Of a stretch of DNA of 64,000 nt, positions 11,051 through 21,759 are shown piece after piece; within the stretch, counting starts at the first letter, position 1; each line of letters opens with the position of its first letter. The notes under the pieces are model-generated. The model did no database searches. It had not been told where the DNA came from and saw only the letters and a list, made by a program, of their open reading frames with translations. The stretch lies in assembly GCA_022410635.1 (NCBI GenBank), contig JAJVDF010000002.1:2265167-2329166 (forward strand), read 5' to 3'. Source of the stretch: Tretioscincus oriximinensis. Lineage: Eukaryota; Chordata; Lepidosauria; Squamata; Gymnophthalmidae. A program made the translations under genes and the position numbers.

Positions 11051-11949
11051 GTAGTCAAGTTAAGAAAGACTTGAGCAGCCAATTAAATGCCTGTTCTGGA
11101 TGTGTTAACAAAGTCACTTGTGGTATTATTGCGGTAAAATGGAAGTATTGTGATAGATGGAATATTACTGGATAGCGCGAGAATATATTTGACTAAACAG
11201 TTTGCTCTGGTAAAAGAAAAAAAATATATATTTGTGGGAACAAGGATTAGGAATTCATTAAGAAGAAAAGGGGAAATTGTTGGGCATTAACAAAGAAATA
11301 GTGGCCAAAGAAGAATTATATAGGAAAATCAGGATATTAATGCAGCAAAAAGAGAGTAAATCGGACTGATCAAGAAGGAGCAAGGGGTGGAAGGGACAGG
11401 AGGAATTGAGAATCAACAGGGGTGGGAGGATAACGAAAAGGAGTGAAAATTCATGATCTAATGAGACAAGAGGATTTGGCAAAAATATACTTGAAAGTTA
11501 ATAGGTGGGGAAAACATATTTTCATGCAATATTTTCTTGTACGCCAAGCAACGTGGAAGGTTTAAAGTGTGGCATATATGTACGTTCAAAAATATCATTT
11601 TCAGTAATGTATCAAGTACAGGATGGTACAATTATATTTGTTCATTAGGTAGCATAATTACAACAGCTTTGTGCAGTTTTGAAGAAATGGTATATGTATA
11701 CTTGATTGTAAAGAAACATCCCAAATTATTTTTGTAGTATTTAATAAGGTTTATTTGTAATAAAATAAAAATACCAAAAAGGGTATTTTAGAATAAGAAC
11801 AACACTTTGTTCAAATATTCAAAGAATAGAAATTCTCCATTTGACTAATACTAAAGTGTAGAATCATCAATCTAAAACTGGAATAGTTAGGCAAACCTCA
11901 AAATATCTAGATAAATAAAAAAAATCTGCTTCTGGCATCTGAAGGTTGG
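11051..11949. other. Intronic DNA, no gene seen
   Basis: AT-rich, no splice-bounded frame and no repeat I can name. Purine-rich around 11250-11440. Confidence 0.5.
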
Positions 11950-12255
11950 TATCAGATGTATCTCCCTTAGAAGGCCATTCCAGAATTTCCAGAGCCTGGA
12001 TGCTACCAGTGAGAATGTGATATTCTCCTTTGACTCATGTTGACTTAAGTTGGTAAGGCAACAAACCTTTATTTTTTGATCCAAGATCAAAGTAGCGGCA
12101 TATTGTTTAAGGCTTTTCTTCAGGTAACCTGGTACCAAACCATTTAAAGCTTTAAAAATTAAAACAGGTAATTTAAATTGGGATGAGAAATGAGCTGGAA
12201 ATCATTTCAGTTGATGAAGGACTAGTGTGATCTGAATATCCAATTTACTTTAACA
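11950..12255 (-). mobile_element. Old L2-type LINE fragment, left part
   Basis: It reads CCTGGTACCAAACCATTTAAAGCTTTAAAAATTAA and related blocks (the reverse complement of the L2 segment before LNGLGPKYL), and continues at 12598 after a hAT-like insertion. It is very diverged and recognised mainly by the order of short matches to 48360-48560. Confidence 0.55.
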
Positions 12256-12269
12256 CAGAAGTGAGAAGC

Positions 12270-12597
12270 ATATTTTCTGCCAAGAGCAAATTGGATATTT
12301 GTAACACTGAGGGCCATAACCACTTCCAACCCTCAGGCCACAGCTCTGCTCCAATCAGACCACACCTCTCCTACCCAGGCCACACCTCCTTTCTTCCCAG
12401 ACTTTTCAACCCTTCCCCCCATCCCCTCACCACCCCCTCCATCCTTTTTGTGTTTCATGTTTTAACAAAATGAGGAACCTTTATCCAGGGAAGCCTAATG
12501 GTTCTTTGGGGACCATGCCAGTTGCTGGACCAAATGATTCCTTGGGGAGAAGACCCCGGGCTAGACCAAATGACCCTGGGCCTTAGGTTCCCCACCC
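12270..12597 (-). mobile_element. hAT-like relic, second copy of the 3085 family
   Basis: It shares ATTTGTAACACTGAGGGCC, CCAGGGAAGCCTAATGGTTC and GGGCCTTAGGTTCCCCACCC with 3085-3440. A local duplication is visible near the right end: GGACCAAATGATTCCTTGGG and AGACCAAATGACCCTGGG. It splits an old L2 fragment (11950-12255 and 12598-12710), which shows it inserted later. Confidence 0.6.
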
Positions 12598-12710
12598 TTG
12601 CATTAACAACTTTGTAGCCCTGTTCTGAACTAGGTGTGATTTGTGAGGGGTTTTAAAGGTAGATTCACACACAAAGCATTGTGGTGATCTAAACAAAAAA
12701 TGAGGAATTA

Positions 12711-14174
12711 TGACCAGTTAACCCTATCCAGGTAAGAACAGATAAATACCATTTTGGACCATAGAACCAACTGGATTCCAGTGACTGTGTAGATTCTCAG
12801 GGGATCATATCCAAGGTGGATTGAAAATCACTCAACTGAACAGATCTTGCTAAAACTAACACTTTAAAATATGTATCTTCATTGTTCTTAACCTCACTAT
12901 TTTGAATCACTTGCCAGTTGCTAATGTGGAATGAGCAAATTTGGTATAGTTAGTATTCATGGCACAGTTTAGGCTTCTTTATAGTTAAAAAGAGAATCTA
13001 CTTCAAGACAAAAACAGCTTGTAAAAACTAACACATTACATACATTTATACAGGGTATAAAAATAGAATAGGGCTTCAGTTTTAGTAATACGAATGGGCA
13101 AGTGATCTTATCGTAATTTTTAGAAATCCCCATATTACAGTTTTAGGAACACAAAGGAAAAGGTGTAAGCTGTAATCTCATGATTTTCAGAAACATTACT
13201 CCTCATTATGCAGTAGTTTATAATGCAATTAAACAACTTAATGTATATTCACACGAACTTCAAGCTTTTTTGGTTTCCTTAATTTGGCTTCTACCAGGCA
13301 GCTCAGAATGAATCAAAAGGCCAAAAATGATACTGGAGCAGCATGCACCTGCTTATTTATTATTACTTTATTGCTAAAACTAGAGGAGGAAGGAGATATT
13401 ATCTTACAAATTAACACAGCTAGTAGTATAATGGAGGTTAAAAACTCAACTACAAACACAGAATTAGGCTCTCTGGTTTTTTATTTTTTTCAAAAAAAGC
13501 TGTCACCAATGAATCACACAAGTGTTTGAAATCAATCAAAGGGGAGAGCAATTGAAGAGAATCTAGGAACTATATACAGTTCCTTTCAAACAGCAGGATA
13601 CATTCACACCTTTTACTATAATCATAAAAAGAGTGAAAGGAGGTTAAAATTTAAAAATGCTACCCTTAAAAAGCTTATCTCCTTTGAAGATGCTTTAAAA
13701 TTACAGCAGATAGGGTATTCCTTAAAATAGTTTCGTTTAGTCACAGCAACTATATATAGACTATCAGTAAATACATATAATAAATCATTTTACTGCAAGC
13801 TCAAGCTTATTTGCTATAAAGCACTACCATTCTTTGAAGGAGCTGCTGCTATGTAATTTAAGTATCTTGCCTCTGTTTATTCCTCCCCCTTTTTCTGGGG
13901 TAGTGACTTCACATCCTTTGACATCAGCTTGAAAGGGGGGAGGGAAGCTTTAGGGCAGAAAGCAGCAAAACCTGTTTAACTAAGGAACTAACCCTTTTGA
14001 TTTTTAATTTTTAAAAGACCTAACTCGGCTATCTACATGTTGCAACTTTAATAAATCTGCATTAGAACAAAAATGGATTCTGCTACAAAGGACTTCCTGC
14101 TTAGCCGGGAATCACAATAGGCTTTATCAGCGAGTCACGGAGAGCTACAATTCATTCAAACACAAATAACTCAC
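12711..14174. other. Intronic DNA just downstream of the classic first exon
   Basis: No gene or recognised repeat. A minus-strand TGATGTCA lies near 13920-13927 and a polypurine block at 13935-13950. The last 300 bases before the exon contain few repeat-like segments, which is common near a promoter, but I see nothing further to assign. Confidence 0.5.
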
Positions 14175-14268
14175 CTCGAATATGTAGCAGGGCCACGGGC
14201 TGGAATGGCCCGTTTGAACTGGCTGCGTCTACCACCATCCTGCTGCCAGTTTTATTACATGTCAACAT
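14175..14268 (-). CDS. PPP2R5C: PPP2R5C classic first coding exon (B56-gamma N-terminus)
   Basis: The protein is the gamma member of the B56 regulatory subunits that direct protein phosphatase 2A to its substrates. This exon codes 31 residues plus one base of the next codon. It starts [20 protein letters not shown] and ends with [11 protein letters not shown], almost the same as the vertebrate PPP2R5C N-terminus I know (MLTCNKAGSR..). It ends in CGAG followed by the donor GTGAGTTATT, phase 1, the same phase as the exon at 33543-33705, so both can join the same next exon. An in-frame TAG directly precedes the first ATG, which fixes the start. That ATG has T at -3 and T at +4 (weak). The ATG at codon 11 has A at -3 and G at +4 (strong), so a protein starting MVVDAASS is plausible. 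Confidence 0.93.
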
Positions 14269-14299
14269 CTAGTCTTCAGCAGGGAAAGCAGTGTACTTC

Positions 14300-14323
14300 T
14301 TAAGGCAAGGAACCAGCCTCCAT
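14300..14323 (-). other. Upstream micro-ORF before the classic PPP2R5C start
   Basis: On the minus strand an ATG in a strong context (AAAATGG) opens a 7-codon frame, MEAGSLP, then TAA. It ends 31 bases before the main ATG. If the transcript starts upstream of it, it should reduce initiation at the weak main ATG and may favour reinitiation further down. Whether it lies in the mature 5' leader is unknown because the transcription start is not visible. Confidence 0.5.
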
Positions 14324-14510
14324 TTTAGTTTAAAAAAAAAAAGAAACCGAAGCTCTCTCTCTCTCTGCAGCTGGAGGGAACTGGCTAGTTAGTGATGTCA
14401 GCAGAGTGGAGGGAGCTGATTGGCTCAGTGCACCAACTTAAAATGACTCTTAAAAAGCCACAAATGAAAAGAGCTCTATGTGCGGCTGTCACTGTGTATT
14501 AAGCCTGCAG
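14324..14510 (-). promoter_or_regulatory. Probable internal promoter for the classic PPP2R5C isoform
   Basis: In the minus direction this 190-bp block has CTTTTTAAG (about 14448-14457), a CCAAT box in GAGCCAATCAGC (about 14415-14426), a CRE-like TGACATCA (14393-14400), a GA repeat (about 14352-14364) and a T-rich tract. It lies just upstream of the classic first exon. There is no CpG island here, unlike the long-isoform promoter at 49.3-50.1 kb. The role is inferred from position and motifs; the start site is not established. Confidence 0.5.
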
Positions 14511-14884
14511 AGAGAGTTGTTACTTATTTTGCTAAGTACATTCACCATTAGTAACTGAATGCCAAGACTACGGTCTGAAATTACAAACATTACACAGGTA
14601 CACAAAAGCAGAGAAAACCGTCACAGTTTTGTTTCACTCAACGGGACTTTCTAAGTGTTTTTACTACGTTCAGTAAGAAGGTAAAGATCCAGCAATGCCT
14701 CAAAAATTATTCCAATTTTTACTTTGCAGAACTTTTTAAGAAAACTGCATGTATCTGCTTATGTGGCTCTTTGCATTAATATGCCTCTGGCTCAATTCAC
14801 GCCAATGAATGGACACTTGACAGAATTTTGAAAAGTGAAGTTGCATCGTATTTAGTCACCAGCATAGTCTAAACTAGGCTGAAG

Positions 14885-15076
14885 AGATGACCCCTTTTGG
14901 GTGGGGTGGGGTTGAAAAGCCCGTTTTGGGGTGCCTCCTAGTTTTTTCTGAGAAAATTTATTTTCAAAAAAATATTTGGGGGGGATTTTTTTTGTTTTTG
15001 AATTTTTTTTCCTCAGAAAAAACTGGGAGGCACCCCGAAAACGGGTTTTTGAAAAAACTCCCCAAAGGGGTCATCT
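14885..15076. repeat. 192-bp near-palindrome (hairpin or MITE)
   Basis: The outer ends are inverted copies, AGATGACCCC and GGGGTCATCT. Pairing continues inwards: GAAAAGCCCGTTTTGGGGTG with CACCCCGAAAACGGGTTTTT, then GCCTCCTAGTTTTTTCTGAG with CTCAGAAAAAACTGGGAGGC, leaving an AT-rich loop of about 60 bases. There are no coding features. It lies about 400 bp upstream of the internal PPP2R5C promoter, inside an intron of the long isoform. No other copy is seen in the window. Confidence 0.8.
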
Positions 15077-15359
15077 GGTCAGTCTAAAACAACATTCCTG
15101 TCATCACTCAGAAGGCCTGCCATACAATCCGATGCGATTTATTTCTTGTAAGATTTTTATAAAATGTATTCTGGACAGACTTGATCCAGGCCCTATGTAA
15201 ATAGCTATTTTTTTTCAACTTCATGAATTCTAGAACACATCACAAACCACTGAAATGGATCACAGGGTAGCTTCGTCACCCCACCCCTACCCCCAGTCAT
15301 TATAAAATGGTTGAGAGAACACTTAGTAATAGCTTAGACAACAAGTCCCCAAAGACAGG

Positions 15360-15548
15360 AAAGTTCAGGAAAGCACTAAAGATGCACCTATTTCCCTTGA
15401 CCTTTGGCTGCAGAAAGTTCTCCCTCCCACACATAGGAACTGTGTAATTTTTAGTGTGCTCATCTTATACTTTGGTTATTGTTGTAACATACCCTAAGAT
15501 CTTTGGGTTTAAGGTGGGATATAAAAGCAAATAAATACATAAGTAAAT
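15360..15548 (+). mobile_element. L2-type LINE 3' end
   Basis: It reads AGATGCACCTATTTCCCTTG, CCTTTGGCTGCAG and CCTAAGATCTTTGGGTTTAA, then a GATATAAAAGCAAATAAATA tail. It is a 5'-truncated copy of the same family as 15665-16120. Confidence 0.8.
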
Positions 15549-15664
15549 TTAAAACATTTTCTTGATATAAATTCAGCAAGCTAAATAACTTGGAAAGTAG
15601 AAGCTATTCCAGGTATGATGGTACTCTTGTACACATTATAATCATTTGAGACAAAACCAGTTGC

Positions 15665-16120
15665 AACAACTGCATAAAATAATACTGGCTGCCAATCCGC
15701 TACCGAGTCCAATTCAAGGTGTTGACTTTAACCTATAAGGCTTTAAACAACAAGGGCCCCAAATATCTAAAGGAACGCCTTCTCCCATACNAACCTGCCT
15801 GTGCCTTAAGATCTGCAGGGGAGACCCTCCTGGTTGTACCACCCCTTTCAACAGCCAATGGAGTGGGAACCCAAGGCAGAGCCTTCTCGGTGGTTGCTCT
15901 CAGTCTTTGGAATAGTTTTTTTTAGAAAATCTTTAAAATGCACCTCTTTCACCTGGCCTTTGGCTGAAGATATCTCATTTGTCTGCACTTTACTGTTTTT
16001 ATACTGTTTTTAACTTTTAACTTTTGTTTTTAATTTGTTAATTTTGTATTAAGGTTTTACTGTGGGCCGCCCTAAGATCTTCAGGTGTAAGGCAGGGTAT
16101 AAGCATAAATAAATAAATGA
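15665..16120 (+). pseudogene. L2-type LINE, C-terminal reverse transcriptase region
   Basis: The frame at 15719-15925 reads LTLTYKALNNKGPKYLKERL and later ALRSAGETLLVVPP and GRAFSVVALSLWNSFF, the C-terminal part of an L2-clade LINE polyprotein (compare the longer copy at 48112-48732, minus). It is preceded by CTGGCTGCCAATCCGCTACC (the LHWLPIR motif) and followed by the family 3' end, CCGCCCTAAGATCTTCAGG and an AATAAATAAATGAATAAA tail. It is 5'-truncated and inactive. Confidence 0.88.
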
Positions 16121-16589
16121 ATAAAGTAAATAAGAAAGGCATGGAGGTTTTCACTTGTGAATCTCAGAATCCTCCATTTTCGCTTCGTTCGGTTTAAAGA
16201 ATTCTACTATATCTCTCTTGCAACTGCTAACAGGCTTCGTTTTCTGTTCTAATTGTATATAACAGTGACAAAGAATTAAATACTGTATAGATATTAGAGA
16301 TAGCTGATCTGTAGGATTAAAATGGGCAGCTCCCAACCACACCCAGTGCCTTAAAGTTCATCGCCCCATTCGCCTTCCAGTGTGATTCAGTTAGGATGTC
16401 TGATGTGCATACAAATTGTAATCCCAAAATCGCTTTTCATACAGATTTATTTGCAATTGCAGTCTTAACTGTATCCCACTATCCATCAGCATTACCCATT
16501 CTGAGGCTTGTTAGTTAAAGTGAGTACCAGACATCACTTGTAGTGATTTTCCTGTATCAGGATGCCTCAACTATGATGGTTTCAGTGAT

Positions 16590-16990
16590 TTCTAAATTAC
16601 AATTCCTGTGGGTGGAGGGAAGGAGGCCTGGCGCAGGGGTGGCCGGGAAAGGTTTGGTGGAACGGGGGAGGGGAGGAGGGTTGGAATAGGCTGAACCCCT
16701 GGGCGCCACAATCTGAACCTTGTTGGGGGTCTCCAGTAATGGAGGCTGGAGGAGGCAAATGGAGGCTGTCAAAAAGGAGGGAGGCAGGGGATGGGTTATC
16801 TCGGCCCCTGCCCAGACCCAGACCCACAAGCAGCAGGGTCAATGTAGCTGCCACCCTCACTGCCACCACTATCACACCTAGCGGTGGTAACGTGGGGCTC
16901 CAGCCGGGACTCGTGGCCTCTGATTGGAATAGGGTGACCCCCCTTCTGCTGTGAGGTTGGCTTTGCCGTCATCCAGCGACTGCGAAGATG
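16590..16990. other. GC-rich intronic block, unassigned
   Basis: A 400-bp island of high G content in AT-rich surroundings. It has G-run clusters (GGGGGAGGGGAGGAGGG near 16663-16680), several GGAGG units and CAGACCCAGACCCACA. Minus-strand frames at 16557-16875 are proline- and arginine-rich low complexity and do not look like a gene. CpG is sparse, so it is not a CpG island. It could be the remnant of a GC-rich DNA transposon. Confidence 0.45.
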
Positions 16991-17359
16991 GGTCTGGACC
17001 GTATGCAAAATGATGTCACTGGTCTGGCTCATTTGTGCTTTACAGTATAGGACTAGCAGACCAATTTTGCCAATTTTCACAATTAAGTATAAACACCATT
17101 TCTACAATGTACAATGAATTTTATGGGAGGATGGGAAGAACTGAAATGTGTAGAATTCCAAATAATTCCTCTACTGCAGAAGTCTAAAGGACAAGAAAAG
17201 TAGTTTTTTCTCTTTAATGCAGATTGTGGAAGTGCTGAGTACTGGCAGAACAAGCAGACTTGTTCCGCCAGGCCTTTGGTTGGCTTCAGTCTAGCCTCAG
17301 GCTGATCTGCTTCCACTGTTGTTTTAGTTTTGCCATTTGGATCTGAGTTGGTATACAGT

Positions 17360-17520
17360 GGGGGGTTGTGATTGTAATTTGTTTTTAAATATTTCCTGGA
17401 CTTTTACTGGTTTTATATAATTATCTTGTATTTTATTGTTTTGTATTACACTGTGAGCTGCCCAGAGCCCTGTGTGGGGTGGGCGGGGTATAAATCAAAT
17501 AGTAAAGTAAATAGTAAAGT
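17360..17520 (+). mobile_element. LINE 3' tail
   Basis: It reads ATTTTATTGTTTTGTATTAC, GTGAGCTGCCCAGAGCCC and GGGCGGGGTATAAATCAAAT, then AGTAAAGTAAATAG. The AGCTGCCCAGAGCCC signature differs from the main L2 tails (GCCGCCCTAAGATCTTC), so it is a separate subfamily. Confidence 0.65.
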
Positions 17521-17764
17521 TCATAACTCAAAGATGCTTGATTGATTCCAGCCCAACTTTCTGATAACCAATCCCAATTAAGAAATTCTATTTTAGTATT
17601 CTAAGCTCTATTTGAGCTTAATTTAAAGTGCTGACAACTTTTTAAATCTTACTGGATTCAGCACCTGGATATATCAGAACCAGTCTCTCTTTGCAGAGTT
17701 AGTTTCCATCCAAAGTGTTTGTTACTTTCCACTGAAATTCAAGCAGCTCCTTTGCTGTACATTT

Positions 17765-19045
17765 TAAAATGATAACAAATCACGGAACCCAGATGGCATC
17801 AGTTCTAGAGTTCTCAAAGAACTCAAGTGTGAAATTGCAGAATTTCAAGCCAAAATATATGGTCTTTGCTTAAGATCAAGCTATGAATACTGGAGAGTGC
17901 CAAACGTAACATCAATATTAAAAAAAATGAACCAGGGGTGATCCAGGAAATTATAGACTAGTCAGCTTAACATCAGTCCCAGGTAACATGATAAAAACCA
18001 TAATTAAGGATAAAATTAATATACATATAGAATAACAGATTTTGAAGTAGCCATGGCAATCTGAGTCAGAATATCAAGCAAGAGGGTTTATGCTAAAGAG
18101 TACCAAATGAAATGCCTAAAGGAAGACCTTCTCCCATTCCACCCTGTCAGTGCCCTAAGATCTGCAGAGGAGGCCATCCTACTTCTGCCACCACCCTTTC
18201 TAGCAAAGGAAGTGGGAACATAGGATGGTTCCCAAACTATGGTGCACTGTTGAGATATGGCAATCACTAACTATCATTGTATTCATTCAGAAAATCTCTA
18301 AAAGACACACTTCTTTAAACTGGTCTTTGGTTGAAACAACTGTTCTACCTCCTTCATTTTTTGGACACTGTAGTTTTTAATACTAATTGTCATCACCCTT
18401 TTATGGTTAACTATCCTGAGATCTTGGGGTGTATAGAGGGATAAAAGTGCAAACAAATAAGCAACATAAAAAAGTAGGCAGCATGAATTTTCATACAGAA
18501 GTCTACTTCTTCAAATGTACATAGAAGAGCAAATACTGCTGAAAGAAAATCAACATGGTTTCTACAAAAATAAACCATGCCTTCCTAAATTATTTGAATT
18601 ATTTGAGAGTGTTAACAATAATGCAGATAAAGGGGCCCCTACCGATGTTGTCTATCTGCACTTTTAGAAGGTTAAATTCAACAGGCACAGAATAAGAGGG
18701 CAAGTCTTTTCCTAGGTTGGTAAATTTCTAAAAGACAGGAAATGGAAGATGGTAATAAATGGACAGTTCTCAGGGTGTAATGAGATGAGAAGTGGAGTCT
18801 CACAAAGTTCAGTATTAGAACCCATACTTTTCAATCTATTTATATACAATGTGGATGTTGGATGGCAAGATTTCTCAAGATGCCAGGCAAGATTTCTCAA
18901 AATGCCAAGAATAGCAGATGAAAGTTTTGCTTTCTTTTTCTGTTTGAAACACCCAAAAGGAATTGAAGGGCCAATCTGTGAGGCAAATACACAGAAGGCT
19001 GATAACTGATTCAGCATGGCTACTCTTATGTTCCTATGTTATACT
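17765..19045 (+). pseudogene. Broken CR1 LINE with an L2 insertion
   Basis: 17780-18090 matches 20105-20400 in order (CCAGATGGCATCAG, AGGAAATTATAGACTAGTCA, CCATAATTAAGGATAAAATT), the start of the CR1 reverse transcriptase. It is cut at about 18093 by an L2 3' end that runs to about 18475 and a piece of foldback repeat, and resumes at 18530 (TTTGAGAGTGTTAACAATAA, TGTCTATCTGCACTTT). The YLDF motif is mutated to YLHF followed by a stop. A large deletion near 18900 removes the FADD region. The 3' tail (GCTACTCTTATGTTCCTATG) is at 19018-19040. Confidence 0.85.
18093..18475 (+). mobile_element. L2-type LINE 3' end inserted in CR1
   Basis: It reads ATGAAATGCCTAAAGGAAGA, TAAGATCTGCAGAGGAGGCC and CTATCCTGAGATCTTGGGGT, followed by AAACAAATAAGCAACATAAA. 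It has the same order as 15719-16110. A TACCAAATG-like junction at the left and a foldback fragment (AGTAGGCAGCATGAATTTTC) at the right mark its limits. Confidence 0.75.
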
Positions 19046-19995
19046 ATTTAACCAGTGCCTTTGGCAAAAATTGGCGGGGTGACCAAGACTAATCATGATT
19101 ATTTTATTTTTGTATTTCTTCTGAGTTTATATTTTACTTGTAAATTGCATACACTTTATGAAATTTGTACTCTGTAAGTCCAAGCAAGCACAGATTCAAG
19201 AAGATGTACATACATACATTCACACACACCATACACACGTGTGTATGTGTATGACAGAAGCTTGAATCTCCACTTATTCCAATTTCATATGTTCTGTCCA
19301 TTTCAAAGATTTTAATTCCTAAACAAATGTTGTCCTGATACAAAATCTTAATAAAACAGTCATTTCGCCAAATAGTATTCATAAAGTTATCACAGTATGC
19401 AACGGGAAAAAAATCTTATGAATAGAACTCTTATATTTTAAGAAATGAGAACTTTCACCAGTAAAGTTAAGATGTTCTTGTTCCAAGCTTATAAATGGAA
19501 AACATTTTATTCCGTTTTCTTTGAGAATATGTAGACATCTTCTGAAATCCATGTATATCACAAAACAAAAAGTGATAGATATGTGACTATAATACATTTT
19601 GACTATTTGAAGGTGGAAAGGACCAGGAATTCATTGAAGAAAATGCACATACTGAACAATTTCTGTGCTGCATTTTTCATTATGTTGTAAATTTTATCAA
19701 CAGCATACATTTTCCTTTCTAGTCTGTACATAAGATACATCTTCTACTATTAGGATATAGTTACATTTCTCAAAGTGGGACACAGGAAGACCTGAGGGCT
19801 ATCAACTCTCCCTTTTCCCTTGTCTGCATCAAGAATAATTTTGAGAAAATTTGCTGAGCTCAAGAATCATCACAAATGCAGTGTCTGCTGGGGAATGTTG
19901 CAGCTATGCAGACTTCATGCTTATGGAGGACTACTTTTATATTCGTAGATGAAGCCTCAATGTCACAACAGCAGCCCCTAAAGAATTCAGTGTTC
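19046..19995. other. Intronic DNA, microsatellite, no gene seen
   Basis: A CA/TG dinucleotide stretch with an ACACGTGTGT centre lies at about 19215-19250. Otherwise this is AT-rich DNA without a supported exon or repeat. Confidence 0.5.
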
Positions 19996-19997
19996 AC

Positions 19998-20095
19998 ATT
20001 TTATTAATTTATTATTTATTTAGTAATTTATATTCCACCACCACTGGTCCCAGGGTGGGTAACAAAAAGCAAAAAATAATGATGATGATAAAAAA
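19998..20095 (-). mobile_element. LINE 3' tail fragment
   Basis: TTTATTAATTTATTATTTAT, then TATATTCCACCACCACTGGT and CCCAGGGTGGGTAACAAAAA: the reverse complement of an L2-type 3' end (compare 47942-48020). It directly abuts the long CR1 copy at 20100. Confidence 0.65.
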
Positions 20096-20099
20096 TACA

Positions 20100-21758
20100 T
20101 ATTAATAAAGACGGCATTCACCCAAGAATTCTTAAAGAACTCAAATGCGAAATTGCTGAACTTCTAACCAAAATATTTAATATTTCCTTAAGATCAGGCA
20201 TAGTACCAGTAAATTGGAGGGTAGCTAACGTAACACCAATCTTCAAAAAAGGATCCCGGGGTGATCCCAGAAATTATAGACCCATCAGTTTAACGTCAAT
20301 TCCAGGAAAAGTGTTGGAAACCATAATTAAGGACAAAATTACTAAACACATGGAGAAGCACACATTGCTGAATGAAACTCAGCATGGCTTCAGCAAAGGT
20401 AAATCATGCCTTACCAACCTGCTAGAATTCTTTGAGAGTGTTAACAAACATGTAGATAAAGGGGATCCAGTTGATATTGTCTATCTAGATTTTCAGGAGG
20501 CTTTTGATAACGTCCCTCATCAAAGGCTTCTAAAAAAAGCTCTATACTCATGGTATAAGAGGACAGACTTTGTCCTGGATTGGAAACTGGCTAAAAGACA
20601 GAAAACAGAGGGTAGTATTAAATGGACAGTTCTCTGAGTTGAAAGAGGTAAGAAGTGGGGTACCCCAGGGGTCTGTACTGGGACCCTTGCTTTTCATATA
20701 TTTATAAATGATCTGGATGCCGAGGTAAATAGTGAAGTAGCCAAGTTTGATGACGACACTAAACTGTTCAGGGTAGTGAAAACTGAAAACGATTGTAAGG
20801 CACTCCAGAGTGATTTATTGAAATTGGGTGAGTGGGCATCAAAGTGGCAAATGCACTTCAACTTAAGCAAGCGCAAGATTATGCATATTGGGGCAAAGAA
20901 CCCCAACTACTCCTACCACCTGATGGGAACAAAGCTTTCTGTGACCGAGGAAGAAAAGGATCTTGGGGTGTTAGTGGACAATTCAATGAAAATGTTAACC
21001 CAGTGTGCAGCGGTAGCAAGAAAGGCAAATTCCATGTTGAGGATAATTAGGAAAGGAATTGAAAACAAGTCAGCAAATGTTGTTTTGCCTCTTTATAAAT
21101 CTGTGATGAGGACACATTTGGAATACTGTGTTCAATTCTGGTCACCACATCTCAAGAGGGATATTGTGGAACTAGAGAAGGTGAGGAAAAGGGCAACAAA
21201 AATGATCAAGGGTCTCTAGCACCTCCCTTACGAAGTCAGGCTGCAACGTCTGGGCCTCTTCAGCCTTGAAAGGTGATGTCTGAGAGGTGATCTGATTGAA
21301 GTGTACAAAATCATGCATGGGATAGACGGGGTGAATAGAGAAAAAATTTTAATCTCTCCTACAACACTAGGACCAGGGGGCACTCCTTAAAACTGTTGGG
21401 TAGAAAAGTGAGAACAGACAAAGGAAAGTATTTTTTCACCCAGAGGGTCATTGGCCTGTGGAATTCCTTCCTGAAGAGGTAGTGGTAGATAACAGCTTGG
21501 ATAGTTTCAAGACTGGACTAGACAGGTTTATGGACACCAAGGGTATAAATGGATACTAGGGTGGATGTCTGGATGTTGCCTCCAGGATGGAGCAACAGGC
21601 AGGACTCCTGAAATACCATTTGCAGGGAGTCATGAGCAGGTGCATATTTTGCTTTCCTCTGTTCGGACTGCCCAGGTGCATCTGGTGGGCCTCTGTGTGA
21701 CCCAGAATGCTGGACTTGATGGGCTGTGGCCTGATCCAGTATGGTTCTTCTTATGTTC
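20100..21758 (+). pseudogene. CR1 LINE (TTCTTATG-tail family), longest copy in the window
   Basis: About 1.66 kb covering most of the reverse transcriptase, the C-terminal region and the 3' end. The frame at 20311-20637 reads LETIIKDKITKHMEKHTLLN, QHGFSKGKSCLTNLLEFF and the motif-A box YLDFQEAFDNVPH (20482-20520). After a frameshift, 20776-21219 reads LLKLGEWASKWQMHFNLSKR, KDLGVLVDNSMKMLTQC and LEYCVQFWSPHLKRDIVELE. The catalytic FADD box at 20746-20757 is FDDD (GCT changed to GAT). The 3' end carries GGATGGAGCAACAGGCAGGA and ATGGTTCTTCTTATGTTCC. Frameshifts and the active-site change make it inactive. No 5' endonuclease is present. Confidence 0.95.
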
Positions 21759-21759
21759 C

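Noticed and set aside
16557..17080. Overlapping 90-codon frames, possibly a small gene
   Set aside because: Low-complexity proline and arginine content from a G-rich block, no start context or splice sites, and all frames on both strands are equally open.
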